In this document: positions 1-8,125 of the stretch, in pieces | How positions within the stretch are numbered: the stretch's first letter is position 1 | Layout of the letters: every line of letters begins with the position of its first letter | Assembly: GCA_023415305.1 (NCBI GenBank) | Contig: JAEZKZ010000061.1 | Location: 1 to 13,708 of the forward strand | Length of the DNA stretch: 13,708 bases | Direction: 5' to 3' | DNA from: Bacillota bacterium | Lineage (GTDB): Bacteria; Bacillota; Clostridia; Acetivibrionales; DSM-1351 | The notes under the pieces: generated by a model | The model's input: only the letters and a program-made list of their open reading frames with translations | What the model was told of the DNA's origin: nothing | Database searches by the model: none | Program-made: the position numbers and the translations under genes

Positions 1-2143
1 GGAGAATGTGGAATGTGGCGCGGCAAGTCTGTGTATGATCTTGGCTTATTACAAAAAGTTTATTCCCTTAGAGCAATTAAGATCTGACTGTAGTGTTTCA
101 AGAGATGGCTGCAACCTAAAAAATGTGGCAAGGGCTGCAATGCATTACAAAATGAAGGTACGAGCACTGAAAACAGATATTGAAGGCTTGAAACAAAATG
201 TCCGCCTTCCGGCAATCATACATTGGGATTTTAACCACTTTGTTGTAATCTGTGGTTTTAAAAAAGACTCTGTGTTAATAAACGACCCTGCATTAGGTAG
301 AGTAAATATAAAATTAGATGAATTTAACCGAATGTATACAGGGATTGTACTGGAGCTTGTGCCATCTGAAGAATTCATTCCTGAAGGTGAGCCAAAAAGC
401 ATAATTGTATTTTTGAAGCAAAGACTTAAGCATAGTATAGTTCCCCTTGTATTTATACTTATTCTGGGCGTTTTATCCGGGCTTATTATTGCATTGACTC
501 CATTGTTTTCAAAGATATTTACCGACTACATACTCTTTGATAAATCAAACGATTGGTTGTTGCCTGTTTTAGGAGCTATGGCAGCAGCTATGCTTTTGAA
601 TTTTATAGTAGAAGCTTTAAAAGCAATATATCTTCTTAAAGTAAGAGGTAAACTTGCGACGTCATCAAGTACAATGTTTATTTGGCATATCTTAAGCCTT
701 CCGGTAGAGTTTTTTGCTCAACGCTATGCCGGTGATATTAGTGAAAGACAGGATAGCAATGAAGATATGGCGGAGATTGTCTGCACAAAAATAACACCTG
801 TTTTTTTGAATGTAGTCATGATAGGCCTGTACCTTGCAGTATTGATTTATTTTGATGTTCTTATAGCTTTAGTAGGCTTGGTTGTTGCCATAGTAAATAT
901 TACTTTTGTTACTTACATATCAAAATTAAATGCTGACAAGTCACGAGTATTAATGCGTGATATAGGCAGGCTTTCAGGAATGACGCTGGCAGGGGTAGAT
1001 ATGATAGAAACTATTAAAGCCAGCGGTGCTGAAAACGGGTACTTTGAAAAATGGATGGGAAATCAGGTAAAAGTTATTAATGGAAACAAGGACATACAGA
1101 CTAAAAATATTTACCTCAGAGTAATCCCACAAATTCTTCAAAAGCTGCTGGATGTTTTTGTAATAGCTATGGGTGTTTATAATATTTTGAACGGCAGCTT
1201 TACAGTAGGAATTCTACTATCCTTTCAAGGCTTTATGTATGAGTTTTTGCAACCGGTTAACATGCTGTTGGACTTAGGTGAAGCAATGCAGACTGTAAAG
1301 GCTCAGACAGAACGAGTGGAAGATGTAATGAAATACAAAACTGATACTTCATATGTTGATGGCTTATCAAAGGATAATAGCAGAGAAGCTTTACAAGTAA
1401 GTGCTGCTCAGGACTATCATCAGTTAAAAGGAAACATAGAGCTGGTTGATGTAACGTTTGGCTATAGCAGATTAGCAGAGCCCATAATAAGCAACTTCAG
1501 CTTAAAAATAGAGGCTGGAAAATCTGTTGCGATTGTTGGAGGTACAGGCAGCGGCAAATCCACATTAGCAAAGCTGGTATCCGGCTTATATGATGTCAGG
1601 GCAGGAAAGATCCTGTTTGATGGAAAAATTCGAGCTCAATATCCCGAGGAGGTTTTTGCAAACTCTCTTGCTGTGGTTGATCAAGGGGCTACAGTATTTA
1701 ATGATACTATAAAAAACAACATTACGATGTGGAATGAACTTGTAAAGGAGCGAGATATAATAACTGCCTGCAAAGATGCGTGTATCCATGAGGATATAGT
1801 AAAAAGAACAGGTGGATATGAAAACATAATATTAGAAGGTGGAAGAAATATGTCAGGCGGGCAGAGGCAAAGAATAGACATTGCCCGAGCGCTTGCCGTA
1901 AATCCCTCAATACTTATATTGGACGAAGCTACCAGTGCCCTGGACACAACTACTGAAAAGAAAGTAATGGATGCTATAAAAAAGAGGCATATGACAATGA
2001 TTATAATTGCCCACAGAGTATCCGCAATACGAGACGCAGATCAGATAATATTTTTGGAAAAGGGATGTATAGTAGAAAGCGGTACCCATGAAGAACTTAT
2101 GAAACTTAATGGAAAGTATGCGAGTCTAGTTACAGCTGACTAG
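1..2143 (+). CDS. NHLM-type peptide ABC exporter with C39 peptidase domain (5' partial)
   Basis: A fused peptidase, membrane and ATPase protein that cleaves double-glycine leaders and exports the peptide. The reading frame is open from the first bases (Glu-Asn-Val before Glu-Cys-Gly), so the true start and the oxyanion-hole Gln lie upstream; the GTG at 8 is internal. Counting that GTG as residue 1, the C39 domain (about 1-120) shows ECGAASL with catalytic Cys3 (codon 14-16), His77 in NHFVVICG (236-238) and Asp93 in INDPALG (284-286). Membrane helices cover about 144-420. The ATPase domain has Walker A GGTGSGKST (511-519), signature MSGGQRQR (from 615), Walker B ILILDE (Asp639, Glu640), TSALD and the switch His669. 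All catalytic residues in view are intact. The next gene, 15 bases downstream, is a second ABC exporter, which matches the NHLM bacteriocin-system pair known in clostridia and cyanobacteria. The likely cargo is the double-glycine peptide encoded at 7923-8108. The family call is firm; the cargo is inferred. Confidence 0.93.
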   Translation, partial: ENVECGAASLCMILAYYKKFIPLEQLRSDCSVSRDGCNLKNVARAAMHYKMKVRALKTDIEGLKQNVRLPAIIHWDFNHFVVICGFKKDSVLINDPALGRVNIKLDEFNRMYTGIVLELVPSEEFIPEGEPKSIIVFLKQRLKHSIVPLVFILILGVLSGLIIALTPLFSKIFTDYILFDKSNDWLLPVLGAMAAAMLLNFIVEALKAIYLLKVRGKLATSSSTMFIWHILSLPVEFFAQRYAGDISERQDSNEDMAEIVCTKITPVFLNVVMIGLYLAVLIYFDVLIALVGLVVAIVNITFVTYISKLNADKSRVLMRDIGRLSGMTLAGVDMIETIKASGAENGYFEKWMGNQVKVINGNKDIQTKNIYLRVIPQILQKLLDVFVIAMGVYNILNGSFTVGILLSFQGFMYEFLQPVNMLLDLGEAMQTVKAQTERVEDVMKYKTDTSYVDGLSKDNSREALQVSAAQDYHQLKGNIELVDVTFGYSRLAEPIISNFSLKIEAGKSVAIVGGTGSGKSTLAKLVSGLYDVRAGKILFDGKIRAQYPEEVFANSLAVVDQGATVFNDTIKNNITMWNELVKERDIITACKDACIHEDIVKRTGGYENIILEGGRNMSGGQRQRIDIARALAVNPSILILDEATSALDTTTEKKVMDAIKKRHMTMIIIAHRVSAIRDADQIIFLEKGCIVESGTHEELMKLNGKYASLVTAD

Positions 2144-2146
2144 AAC

Positions 2147-2155
2147 GGAGGTGAT
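2147..2155 (+). promoter_or_regulatory. Ribosome binding site for the GTG-started second ABC gene
   Basis: GGAGGTGAT is a near-perfect match to the anti-Shine-Dalgarno sequence. It lies between the TAG of the first transporter and a GTG at 2159. The spacing supports this non-ATG codon as the start, and no ATG in the frame is better placed. The short gap suggests coupled translation of the two exporters. Confidence 0.8.
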
Positions 2156-2158
2156 AAG

Positions 2159-4339
2159 GTGAAGGACTTTAAGACAAAAATAACAGCTCAAAAAGAGAGA
2201 GACAATGAGCTGTTGGAACAGTCATATAGTAAGTTACTACATTCCATATCAAATTCTGGAAGGAAGTATTTCAATTATAAAACCTCCAAAAACAATACTA
2301 GAAATGTAATCAATAACATTACAGCATACTTTGGATATGCTCCGATTAGTATACCTGTAGAACTTGAAGATATTAATGATCAATTGGAGTATATGCAAAC
2401 TGCTACAGGAATAATGAGCAGAAAGATAACTCTTAGAGAAAACTGGTGGATTGAGGCTGTAGACCCTATTCTGTGTAAATTTGTCAGTGATGATATCTAT
2501 ATCATTCTTCATCCAAAAGGGTTAGGCGGCTACGAGTTTATAGATCCTCAAACTCAAAAATTTGAGGTAGTAAACGAAAATACCAGCAAGCTGTTTGATA
2601 GGAGAGCCACTGCGTTTTATAAACCTTTTCCTGATGAAAAAATATCATTCAAAAAGTTGATAAAGTATATGCTTGAGAGTATATCAACAGCTGAAATAAC
2701 CTACGTAATTTGTATTGCAGTGGCAATTGGCTTAGCTGGAATGATATTGCCAATAATAAATAGAATAATCTTTGACAGAGTATTACCATCCGGGACGATA
2801 GATGACTTAATGCCCATAGTAGCGTTATTGATTGGGAGCTTTTTAAGTATTATAACAGCAGGATTGCTAAAAGATTTACTAATCGCAAGGATTAACAGCA
2901 AAGTTATTTGCATAGTACAAAGTGCCGCTTGGGCCAGGGTTTTAAAGTTGCCTGCAACATTTTTTAAAAAATATACAACAGGTGAAGTTTTACAGAAAGT
3001 AAAAGCATTAGAACAGGTCGCTACTTTACTCAGTGGAAGCACTGTGGCGATATCATTGTCAGCCCTGATTTCATTTGTATATTTATACCAAATAGCTGTA
3101 ATAGCACCGCAATTGCTACTGCCTACGGTGATAATAATATTTATATTATTGGCATTTTCTTTTACTACCAGCATGCTTGAGGCGAAACAGCAAAGGAAGC
3201 TTTCAAATAAATCTGCAGAGTTATCAGGTGTAGTATACCAACTATTACAGGGTATTTCAAAGATTAAGGTGGCAGGGGCTAGAGCAAGAGCATTTTCAAT
3301 ATGGGCAGATAAATACAGTCAAAAGGCAAATGTGTTGTACAGCCCAAATATTATTTTGACTATATCAGGAGCAATATATAGCTCCTTTAGTATAGCTACA
3401 AATATTCTAATATATTGGGTAGTTGCAAAAAGCGATATAACACCTGCACAGTACATTGCTTTTAATACGGCATTTGGAGCATTTATATTTTCCTTATACC
3501 AATTTCATAGTATTGTAAGGCAAATATCGTTGATCAGGTCCAACTTTAATATTGCAAAACCTGTATTGCAAGAACTCCCTGAAAATACAGGTGGAAAAGC
3601 AAAGCTTAGAAATTTGTCAGGGAATATAGATGTAAATAGTATTAGTTTTAGATATACAGAGGATGGACCGCTTATATTGGACGACCTGTCATTGTCTATA
3701 AAAAAGGGGGAATATGTAGCTATAGTGGGAACTTCCGGATGTGGTAAATCCACACTGATGCGAATACTACTAGGCTTTGAACAACCCCATACAGGAGCAG
3801 TTTATTATGACAATCAGGAACTCTCAGGATTGGACATCCATTCAATTAGACAGCAGATTGGTGTTGTTATGCAAAATGCCACATTATTTGCAGACGATAT
3901 TTTTTCTAATATTGCTATTTGTGCTCCTTGGATTTCACTGGAAGAAGCATGGCAGATTGCTGAAAAGGCTGGAATAGCTGACGATATAAGAGCAATGCCT
4001 ATGGGCATGTTCACCATACTATCAGAGGATGGCGGGGGCATATCAGGTGGGCAAAAGCAGAGATTGATGATTGCCAGAGCATTGGCAAACAATCCTCAAA
4101 TAATAATGTTTGATGAAGCAACAAGTGCTTTAGATAATATAACGCAAGCTATAGTCGTAGGAACATTAAGCAAAATGTCAAATACGCGAATTGTCATAGC
4201 ACATAGACTATCCACAATAATAAACTGCGATAGGATCATAGTTTTAGACCGTGGGAGGATTGTGGAAGAAGGAAATTATAAAGAACTTATGGAGAAGCAA
4301 GGCCTATTTGCTAAGATGGCCAAAAGACAGATTGCATAA
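2159..4339 (+). CDS. NHLM-type ABC exporter, second subunit (permease-ATPase without peptidase)
   Basis: 726 residues starting at GTG. The N-terminal 165 or so residues form a soluble domain that lacks the Cys-His-Asp set of C39 peptidases, as in the second ABC protein of NHLM bacteriocin systems. Membrane helices follow at about 178-203, 217-241, 297-338 and 398-453. The C-terminal ATPase domain has Walker A GTSGCGKST (524-532), signature ISGGQKQR (from 628), Walker B IIMFDE (Asp652, Glu653), TSALD and switch His682, so it should hydrolyse ATP. It probably works with the C39 exporter just upstream, as a heterodimer or a sequential partner, to move a peptide out of the cell. What the N-terminal domain does is not evident from sequence. 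The next gene begins 14 bases downstream, which supports one transcript. A general multidrug or lipid exporter is possible but less likely given the neighbour. Confidence 0.9.
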   Translation: MKDFKTKITAQKERDNELLEQSYSKLLHSISNSGRKYFNYKTSKNNTRNVINNITAYFGYAPISIPVELEDINDQLEYMQTATGIMSRKITLRENWWIEAVDPILCKFVSDDIYIILHPKGLGGYEFIDPQTQKFEVVNENTSKLFDRRATAFYKPFPDEKISFKKLIKYMLESISTAEITYVICIAVAIGLAGMILPIINRIIFDRVLPSGTIDDLMPIVALLIGSFLSIITAGLLKDLLIARINSKVICIVQSAAWARVLKLPATFFKKYTTGEVLQKVKALEQVATLLSGSTVAISLSALISFVYLYQIAVIAPQLLLPTVIIIFILLAFSFTTSMLEAKQQRKLSNKSAELSGVVYQLLQGISKIKVAGARARAFSIWADKYSQKANVLYSPNIILTISGAIYSSFSIATNILIYWVVAKSDITPAQYIAFNTAFGAFIFSLYQFHSIVRQISLIRSNFNIAKPVLQELPENTGGKAKLRNLSGNIDVNSISFRYTEDGPLILDDLSLSIKKGEYVAIVGTSGCGKSTLMRILLGFEQPHTGAVYYDNQELSGLDIHSIRQQIGVVMQNATLFADDIFSNIAICAPWISLEEAWQIAEKAGIADDIRAMPMGMFTILSEDGGGISGGQKQRLMIARALANNPQIIMFDEATSALDNITQAIVVGTLSKMSNTRIVIAHRLSTIINCDRIIVLDRGRIVEEGNYKELMEKQGLFAKMAKRQIA

Positions 4340-4353
4340 GAGGAGATAATAAA

Positions 4354-6726
4354 ATGAAGAAAAAGATGCTGTTTGCACTGATTGTAAGTATAACAGTAGC
4401 AGGTTTACTTGCATTAACATCCATACTTAATATAGTATCGTTTAACAACAACTACACTCAATCTACTGCAGCAAATAATGCCATTGTAACATCAGGGGTT
4501 GTAAACAAGCTGGAGTACTCACTGAAATATGGAAAGTCGCTGCAAAATTACTATGGAATAGAGGACTTGTTTGAACAGGTGAAAAAACTGTGTAATTATG
4601 TTGATGATGCATATATCGTAGGCATTGATAGTGAAATGCTATATGAAAATTCATATAACGGTTCAGAGTTTATTAGACCCGATGAGATAGAAGACCAGGT
4701 AGAAAATCTGGATAATACCGAAGGATTTTTAACTTGGACGGACAATGATACTCAACATATTTTAATACCTATTAGCGATAGCACAGGGAATATAGTTGCC
4801 GGATTTGGTATTTCATACAACAATGAAATCGTATCACAGAATACTCAGCAATATATTTCAAGTATAATATTTTACACAGTAATAGCTGCTATTGTAGCAA
4901 TAATATTGTTTATACTTCTATTTTTTGTAATTAAGCATGACTTTGGTTTTAAGAAATTACTTTTAATAGTTATACCGATTATTGTTGCTTCAAACTTGTT
5001 TTTAGGTGTTACCTCATTTAATACATATAGAGCCGGTTATACAGCTCTTACAAAACAAACTGCAGATACAATCAGTGTTAAGATTGAAGGAGACATAAAA
5101 AGTGTAGTAGACCAGGGAATTAATTACTCAGAACTAAATGAAATGGACGAATACTTTAATGATGTTATTAAAAATACCAATCAAATCAGTGTCATTGAGT
5201 TAAAACCTATTGGTGAAGAGTCTGATTCCTCTACAAAAAGTAGCTCCAGATTGTACTCCGATGATATTCATCATACATATTCCTTTGAACCTGATAGAGA
5301 TGGTAATGCAATGGAATTGCGTATAGAGGTATCTGAAACCTACCTGAAAGAAAAACTAAATGCCATAATTGTCGAAATTTTGGTGTCTATTGTTACATCA
5401 CTAATGATAGCAGCTGAAGTTATTATATTTATAGTTGCTTTGCTTACAGGTCTTAAAAGTCTATTTAAAAAGAGAAAAATGCTTGTAACCAAAGACATAG
5501 ATGAAGATATACAGCCACTGGGAACCATCAGAGGATTATTCTTCTTCTTTGCTATGTTCCAGTATATGGCCATGGCCTTTATTCCTATAGTAATGGCGTC
5601 AATATACAAGCCTATATTCGGGCTGCCATATGAAATAGCCATGAGTATACCAATAACGGCACAGATTTTAACATCTATTTTCTCAGCCTGGATTTGTGGC
5701 AAAATTGTAGATAAAAGAGGTTGGAGACCTGTTGCTATAACCGGGATTTTGATAATGGTAACCGGTACAATAGTTGCAGCCATGGCAAAAGAGCCTATGT
5801 TGTTTATAGTTGCACAGATAATAATGGGATTGGGAGTGGGCTGTGCAAAGACCTCCTTCGATATATTCAGTGTACTTACTCCGTCATCACAAAAATTGGA
5901 AGAATATACTTCCAGTATAAATGCGGGATTAATAGTTGGAATGAGCTGTTCTGCGGCAATTGGTGCGGTAATAGCAGATGTTTTCGGATTTTCAGGGGCG
6001 TTTTTGGTAATGGGAGGCTTTGGATTACTTGTAGTAGTTCTCATTCTTTTATTTGCTGTAAATGTTCGTCCTGGTACAGCTAAAGAGGCCACAGATGTTG
6101 ATGCAGCTGAAGAAAAAAGCAGTACGAAGTTTAAATTCGACGGTAAATTTATTACCTACATATTATTCCTTGTAGTACCGTACTTTTTTATATCTATGTA
6201 CCTAGACTATTTCTTCCCTGTATATGCAGATACGAAAGGAATGTCTACGGCAAGTATAGGACATATATTCCTTCTATATGGCATATCAACTTCATATATA
6301 GGAGCGTTCTTATGTAACTTCCTGTCAAAGAAAATAAAAACTATTGTACTAATGTCTTCATTGTTGGCTCTGCTGGGAGTTGGCATGGGCTGGTTTGCAT
6401 TAAGTGATAGTATCGTATATGCTATAGCACTTGTTTTAATGATAGCAGTAATTGACGGAATTATGCCAAGCTTACAATACAGATATGTATATACACTTGA
6501 GATATCAAAGAAAATTGGAATAAGCAGAATTATCGGTATTGAGGGCGCCTTTAGTAGCGCAATTCGTGGTGTTGCCCCAGTTGTATTCGGGTTTGTAATG
6601 ATGTACGGAAATAGAGGCCTATTAGTTACCGGCGTAATCGTAGTTGCCGTTGCCATTTCATTCCTGTTTATTAACAAATTTTCTAGCAAGGGGGTAATAA
6701 GTGATGAAAAAACGATTGGTATGTAG
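4354..6726 (+). CDS. MFS transporter fused to two extracytoplasmic Cache-like sensor modules
   Basis: 790 residues, ATG preceded by AGGAG (4341-4345). Predicted order: helix 1 (about 5-27); an extracytoplasmic domain (28-165) with the pattern of single Cache sensors, including DAYIVGIDSE and GNIVAGFGISYN; helix 2 (168-193); helix 3 (199-217); a second, more diverged extracytoplasmic domain (218-333); helix 4 (335-360); a basic linker; then from about 385 an MFS body of roughly 12 helices. MFS motif A is visible as GKIVDKRGWRP (from residue 449: Asp453, Arg455, Gly456, Arg458). A typical MFS protein has 400-450 residues, so the first 380 are an addition more familiar from chemoreceptors and kinases. 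Its 3' end overlaps the gene for a substrate-binding-like protein, which suggests joint function in ligand sensing or transport. Substrate and direction are unknown. The MFS call is firm; the Cache assignment rests on topology and pattern only. Confidence 0.85.
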   Translation: MKKKMLFALIVSITVAGLLALTSILNIVSFNNNYTQSTAANNAIVTSGVVNKLEYSLKYGKSLQNYYGIEDLFEQVKKLCNYVDDAYIVGIDSEMLYENSYNGSEFIRPDEIEDQVENLDNTEGFLTWTDNDTQHILIPISDSTGNIVAGFGISYNNEIVSQNTQQYISSIIFYTVIAAIVAIILFILLFFVIKHDFGFKKLLLIVIPIIVASNLFLGVTSFNTYRAGYTALTKQTADTISVKIEGDIKSVVDQGINYSELNEMDEYFNDVIKNTNQISVIELKPIGEESDSSTKSSSRLYSDDIHHTYSFEPDRDGNAMELRIEVSETYLKEKLNAIIVEILVSIVTSLMIAAEVIIFIVALLTGLKSLFKKRKMLVTKDIDEDIQPLGTIRGLFFFFAMFQYMAMAFIPIVMASIYKPIFGLPYEIAMSIPITAQILTSIFSAWICGKIVDKRGWRPVAITGILIMVTGTIVAAMAKEPMLFIVAQIIMGLGVGCAKTSFDIFSVLTPSSQKLEEYTSSINAGLIVGMSCSAAIGAVIADVFGFSGAFLVMGGFGLLVVVLILLFAVNVRPGTAKEATDVDAAEEKSSTKFKFDGKFITYILFLVVPYFFISMYLDYFFPVYADTKGMSTASIGHIFLLYGISTSYIGAFLCNFLSKKIKTIVLMSSLLALLGVGMGWFALSDSIVYAIALVLMIAVIDGIMPSLQYRYVYTLEISKKIGISRIIGIEGAFSSAIRGVAPVVFGFVMMYGNRGLLVTGVIVVAVAISFLFINKFSSKGVISDEKTIGM
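6688..6694 (+). promoter_or_regulatory. Ribosome binding site inside the MFS gene deciding the ATG at 6704
   Basis: AAGGGGG lies within the last codons of the MFS gene. Its end is 9 bases before the ATG at 6704 and 6 before the in-frame GTG at 6701, which favours the ATG. The same 11-base string (AAGGGGGTAAT) precedes the giant surface-protein gene at 8149-8159. Confidence 0.65.
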
Positions 6727-7855
6727 TCTTTTGACTCTATTAATATTATCAGTAACATTAACGTCTACGCTGATTGCATCAGGTAATACTACAAATAATT
6801 CTGACAAAATATTAAATATAGGATATTGCGAAGGAGAGTCCTATTATGAATTTGATTACGCCTTATATAATCTCATATATGGACTTGAGGAGTACGGGCT
6901 TATAAAGAATTTGCCTGAAGGTATGCCTGTTGAATCTAACAGTAGGGTTATATGGAAATGGATTTGTTCACAAAAGCAAGATGGTTGGGGTGTAAGATTT
7001 ATTGAGGATGCGTTTTTTTCACTAACAGATAGTGAATATGGCCAAATGGAAGAAGCAGAGATAATTGAATATATAGACCAAAAGGTAACAAAAAGTGATG
7101 TAAGTCTAATGATTTCAATGGGCACAACAGCAGGACTGACCACTAAAGCACTGCCAAGTGAAATACCAATGATGTGCTTCGCAGCGGCAGATCCAGTAAA
7201 ATCTGGTATTGTAGCCAATGCACAACAATCAGCTACTCCTAATGTCTGGGCACAAATTGATTCAGACGGATTTAAACGTACAATTAAGGTTATGAACGAT
7301 ATATTTCATCCTAAAAAAATAGGTACTGTTTATGCCAACTCTGAAGATGCTTACATATATAGTGGTGTGGATGTACTGGACGAGTTTGGAAAAGAAAACA
7401 ATATCGAAATTATTAGAGAGTTTGTTGAAGACCCGGAAACAAGTGAGCAGTACGACGCATATTTAGATAATTTAAAGAACGCTTATGAAAAATTGGCAAA
7501 AGAAATTGATTTATTTGTGTTGACTACCTCCTTGGTGGATGGGGATGATTTTAAAGATATATTAAAACCTTTTTATGATGCAAATGTACCAGTATACTCA
7601 ATAAACAGTACAGAAGATGTTAAATTTGGGGCTTTGCTGGCAGCAGAATCAGCGGATTACAAGAACGTGGGACGTTTTGGTGCAGATATGATAAAGCGTT
7701 ACATTAGCGGAGAAAAGCTGGAGACCTTGCCTCAAATATATCAAACAGCACCCTTCCTGGTAATTAATTATGATGTAGCAAGGAAGATAAGCTACAAGCC
7801 ACCATTTAATTTGTTGCTTTCAGCAAACAAAATATATATTGAAAATAGTAATTAG
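6704..7855 (+). CDS. Secreted ABC_sub_bind-type substrate-binding protein
   Basis: 383 residues from the ATG (384 if the GTG at 6701 is used). The N terminus, MKKR then a hydrophobic stretch to about residue 25, is a signal peptide or anchor. There is no lipobox Cys at the cleavage region; the only early Cys is residue 7 inside the hydrophobic segment. The body resembles the ABC_sub_bind family (PF04392): a type-1 periplasmic-binding fold with ISMGTTAGLTT, IPMMCFAAADPVKSGIV and HPKKIGTVYAN, matching the family's 'iPivf..vtDPv..Glv' and 'kkigvlyn' signatures. Family members bind small ligands for ABC importers or feed sensors. No importer permease or ATPase lies nearby. The gene overlaps the sensor-MFS gene by 23 bases, so the two are probably made together. 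The stop TAG is followed at once by an in-frame TAA. The ligand is unknown. Family call fairly sure; link to the MFS inferred from overlap. Confidence 0.8.
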   Translation: MKKRLVCSLLTLLILSVTLTSTLIASGNTTNNSDKILNIGYCEGESYYEFDYALYNLIYGLEEYGLIKNLPEGMPVESNSRVIWKWICSQKQDGWGVRFIEDAFFSLTDSEYGQMEEAEIIEYIDQKVTKSDVSLMISMGTTAGLTTKALPSEIPMMCFAAADPVKSGIVANAQQSATPNVWAQIDSDGFKRTIKVMNDIFHPKKIGTVYANSEDAYIYSGVDVLDEFGKENNIEIIREFVEDPETSEQYDAYLDNLKNAYEKLAKEIDLFVLTTSLVDGDDFKDILKPFYDANVPVYSINSTEDVKFGALLAAESADYKNVGRFGADMIKRYISGEKLETLPQIYQTAPFLVINYDVARKISYKPPFNLLLSANKIYIENSN

Positions 7856-7858
7856 TAA

Positions 7859-7872
7859 GCAATATTTATTGC
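7859..7872 (+). repeat. Small perfect inverted repeat after the binding-protein gene
   Basis: GCAATA-TT-TATTGC is a perfect palindrome (practical stem of 5 bp with a 4-base loop) starting 4 bases after the stop codon. It is short and AT-rich and has no T-run behind it, so it is not a convincing terminator. It could be an mRNA processing or stability element, a protein-binding site, or chance. The rest of the gap (7873-7905) is AT-rich with TATAGA at 7880-7885 but no matching -35 box. Confidence 0.3.
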
Positions 7873-7905
7873 CTATTAATATAGAACTATCCAAAAATAT
7901 TTGTT

Positions 7906-7913
7906 AAGGAAGG
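7906..7913 (+). promoter_or_regulatory. Ribosome binding site deciding the start of the peptide gene
   Basis: AAGGAAGG directly abuts an in-frame ATG at 7914, too close to serve it, and ends 9 bases before the ATG at 7923. This makes 7923 the start and gives a 61-residue precursor instead of 64. Confidence 0.7.
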
Positions 7914-7922
7914 ATGAGAGTA

Positions 7923-8108
7923 ATGACAAAAGTTGAAAACATGAAAGAGAAGTTAAATGAAGAGGAAGTAAAAAAAGAAATTGCCAATGCAGGTATTGTT
8001 GAAGAATTGGATATTGAAAGTCTTAACGAAGTGACTGGAGGAGCCTTGAGAAGCACTATCAGAACACAAACACAAGATATCAGCGGAGATACAAAAGCAA
8101 AAATATAG
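7923..8108 (+). CDS. Double-glycine leader peptide precursor (putative exported peptide)
   Basis: 61 residues. The leader (1-40) is charged, Lys/Glu-rich and probably helical, and ends in ELDIESLNEVTGG, with the Leu, Leu/Val and Gly-Gly spacing typical of substrates of C39 peptidase exporters. Cleavage after Gly40 would release a 21-residue core starting ALRSTIRTQ and ending KAKI. The core has five Thr/Ser in its first 14 residues, no Cys, Trp or aromatic residue, two Arg and two Lys against two Asp. That excludes disulfide, lanthionine and sactipeptide bridges, and no modifying enzyme is visible, so an unmodified bacteriocin or signal peptide is likeliest. The leader is neither nitrile-hydratase-like nor Nif11-like, the usual NHLM precursor types. 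The C39 exporter in the same gene block is the natural processing machine. I recognise no named family; function is inferred from leader and context. Confidence 0.72.
   Translation: MTKVENMKEKLNEEEVKKEIANAGIVEELDIESLNEVTGGALRSTIRTQTQDISGDTKAKI
8043..8105 (+). other. Predicted mature core peptide region (21 residues)
   Basis: Codons after the Gly-Gly pair (8037-8042). The predicted product begins with Ala-Leu-Arg and ends with Lys-Ala-Lys-Ile; it is hydrophilic, has net charge about +2 and a central Gly. It shows no amphipathic run long enough to suggest a pore-forming bacteriocin, which leans slightly towards a signalling or surface role. This is inference from composition only. Confidence 0.55.
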
Positions 8109-8125
8109 TTGTAAGCTGCTTTTTT
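8093..8125 (+). terminator. Weak terminator- or attenuator-like hairpin at the end of the peptide gene
   Basis: AAAAGCA (8093-8099) can pair with TGCTTTT (8117-8123) across a 17-base loop that contains the peptide stop codon, and a run of six T (8120-8125) coincides with the 3' arm. With only two G-C pairs and a long loop the stem is weak. It may give partial termination that raises peptide mRNA over the giant downstream gene, or it may be chance. Confidence 0.3.

Noticed and set aside
8..10. GTG as the start of the first transporter
   Set aside because: The frame is open upstream, and the codon lies inside the conserved Glu-Asn-Val-Glu-Cys-Gly stretch of the C39 domain, so the N terminus is simply missing from the window.
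5721..6083. Cys-rich 120-codon + strand frame that looks like a Cys-rich peptide precursor
   Set aside because: It is an alternative frame inside the MFS coding region (starting at motif A), with no ribosome binding site of its own and no leader pattern.
5340..6092. 250-codon open frame on the minus strand
   Set aside because: It lies wholly opposite the MFS gene, has no ribosome binding site that stands out, and its Ile/Thr/Ser-rich product is what antisense of membrane-helix codons gives.
6207..6758. 183-codon open frame on the minus strand
   Set aside because: It is antisense to the end of the MFS gene and the start of the binding-protein gene, both well supported by family motifs.
7859..7872. 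Intrinsic terminator after the binding-protein gene
   Set aside because: The stem is short and AT-rich and has no T-run after it; listed only as an inverted repeat.
7914..7916. ATG as the start of the peptide gene
   Set aside because: It touches the ribosome binding site with no spacer; the ATG nine bases later has ideal spacing.
7923..8108. Nif11 or nitrile-hydratase-like leader, or a Cys-rich SCIFF-type peptide
   Set aside because: The leader is too short and lacks those patterns, and the core has no Cys.
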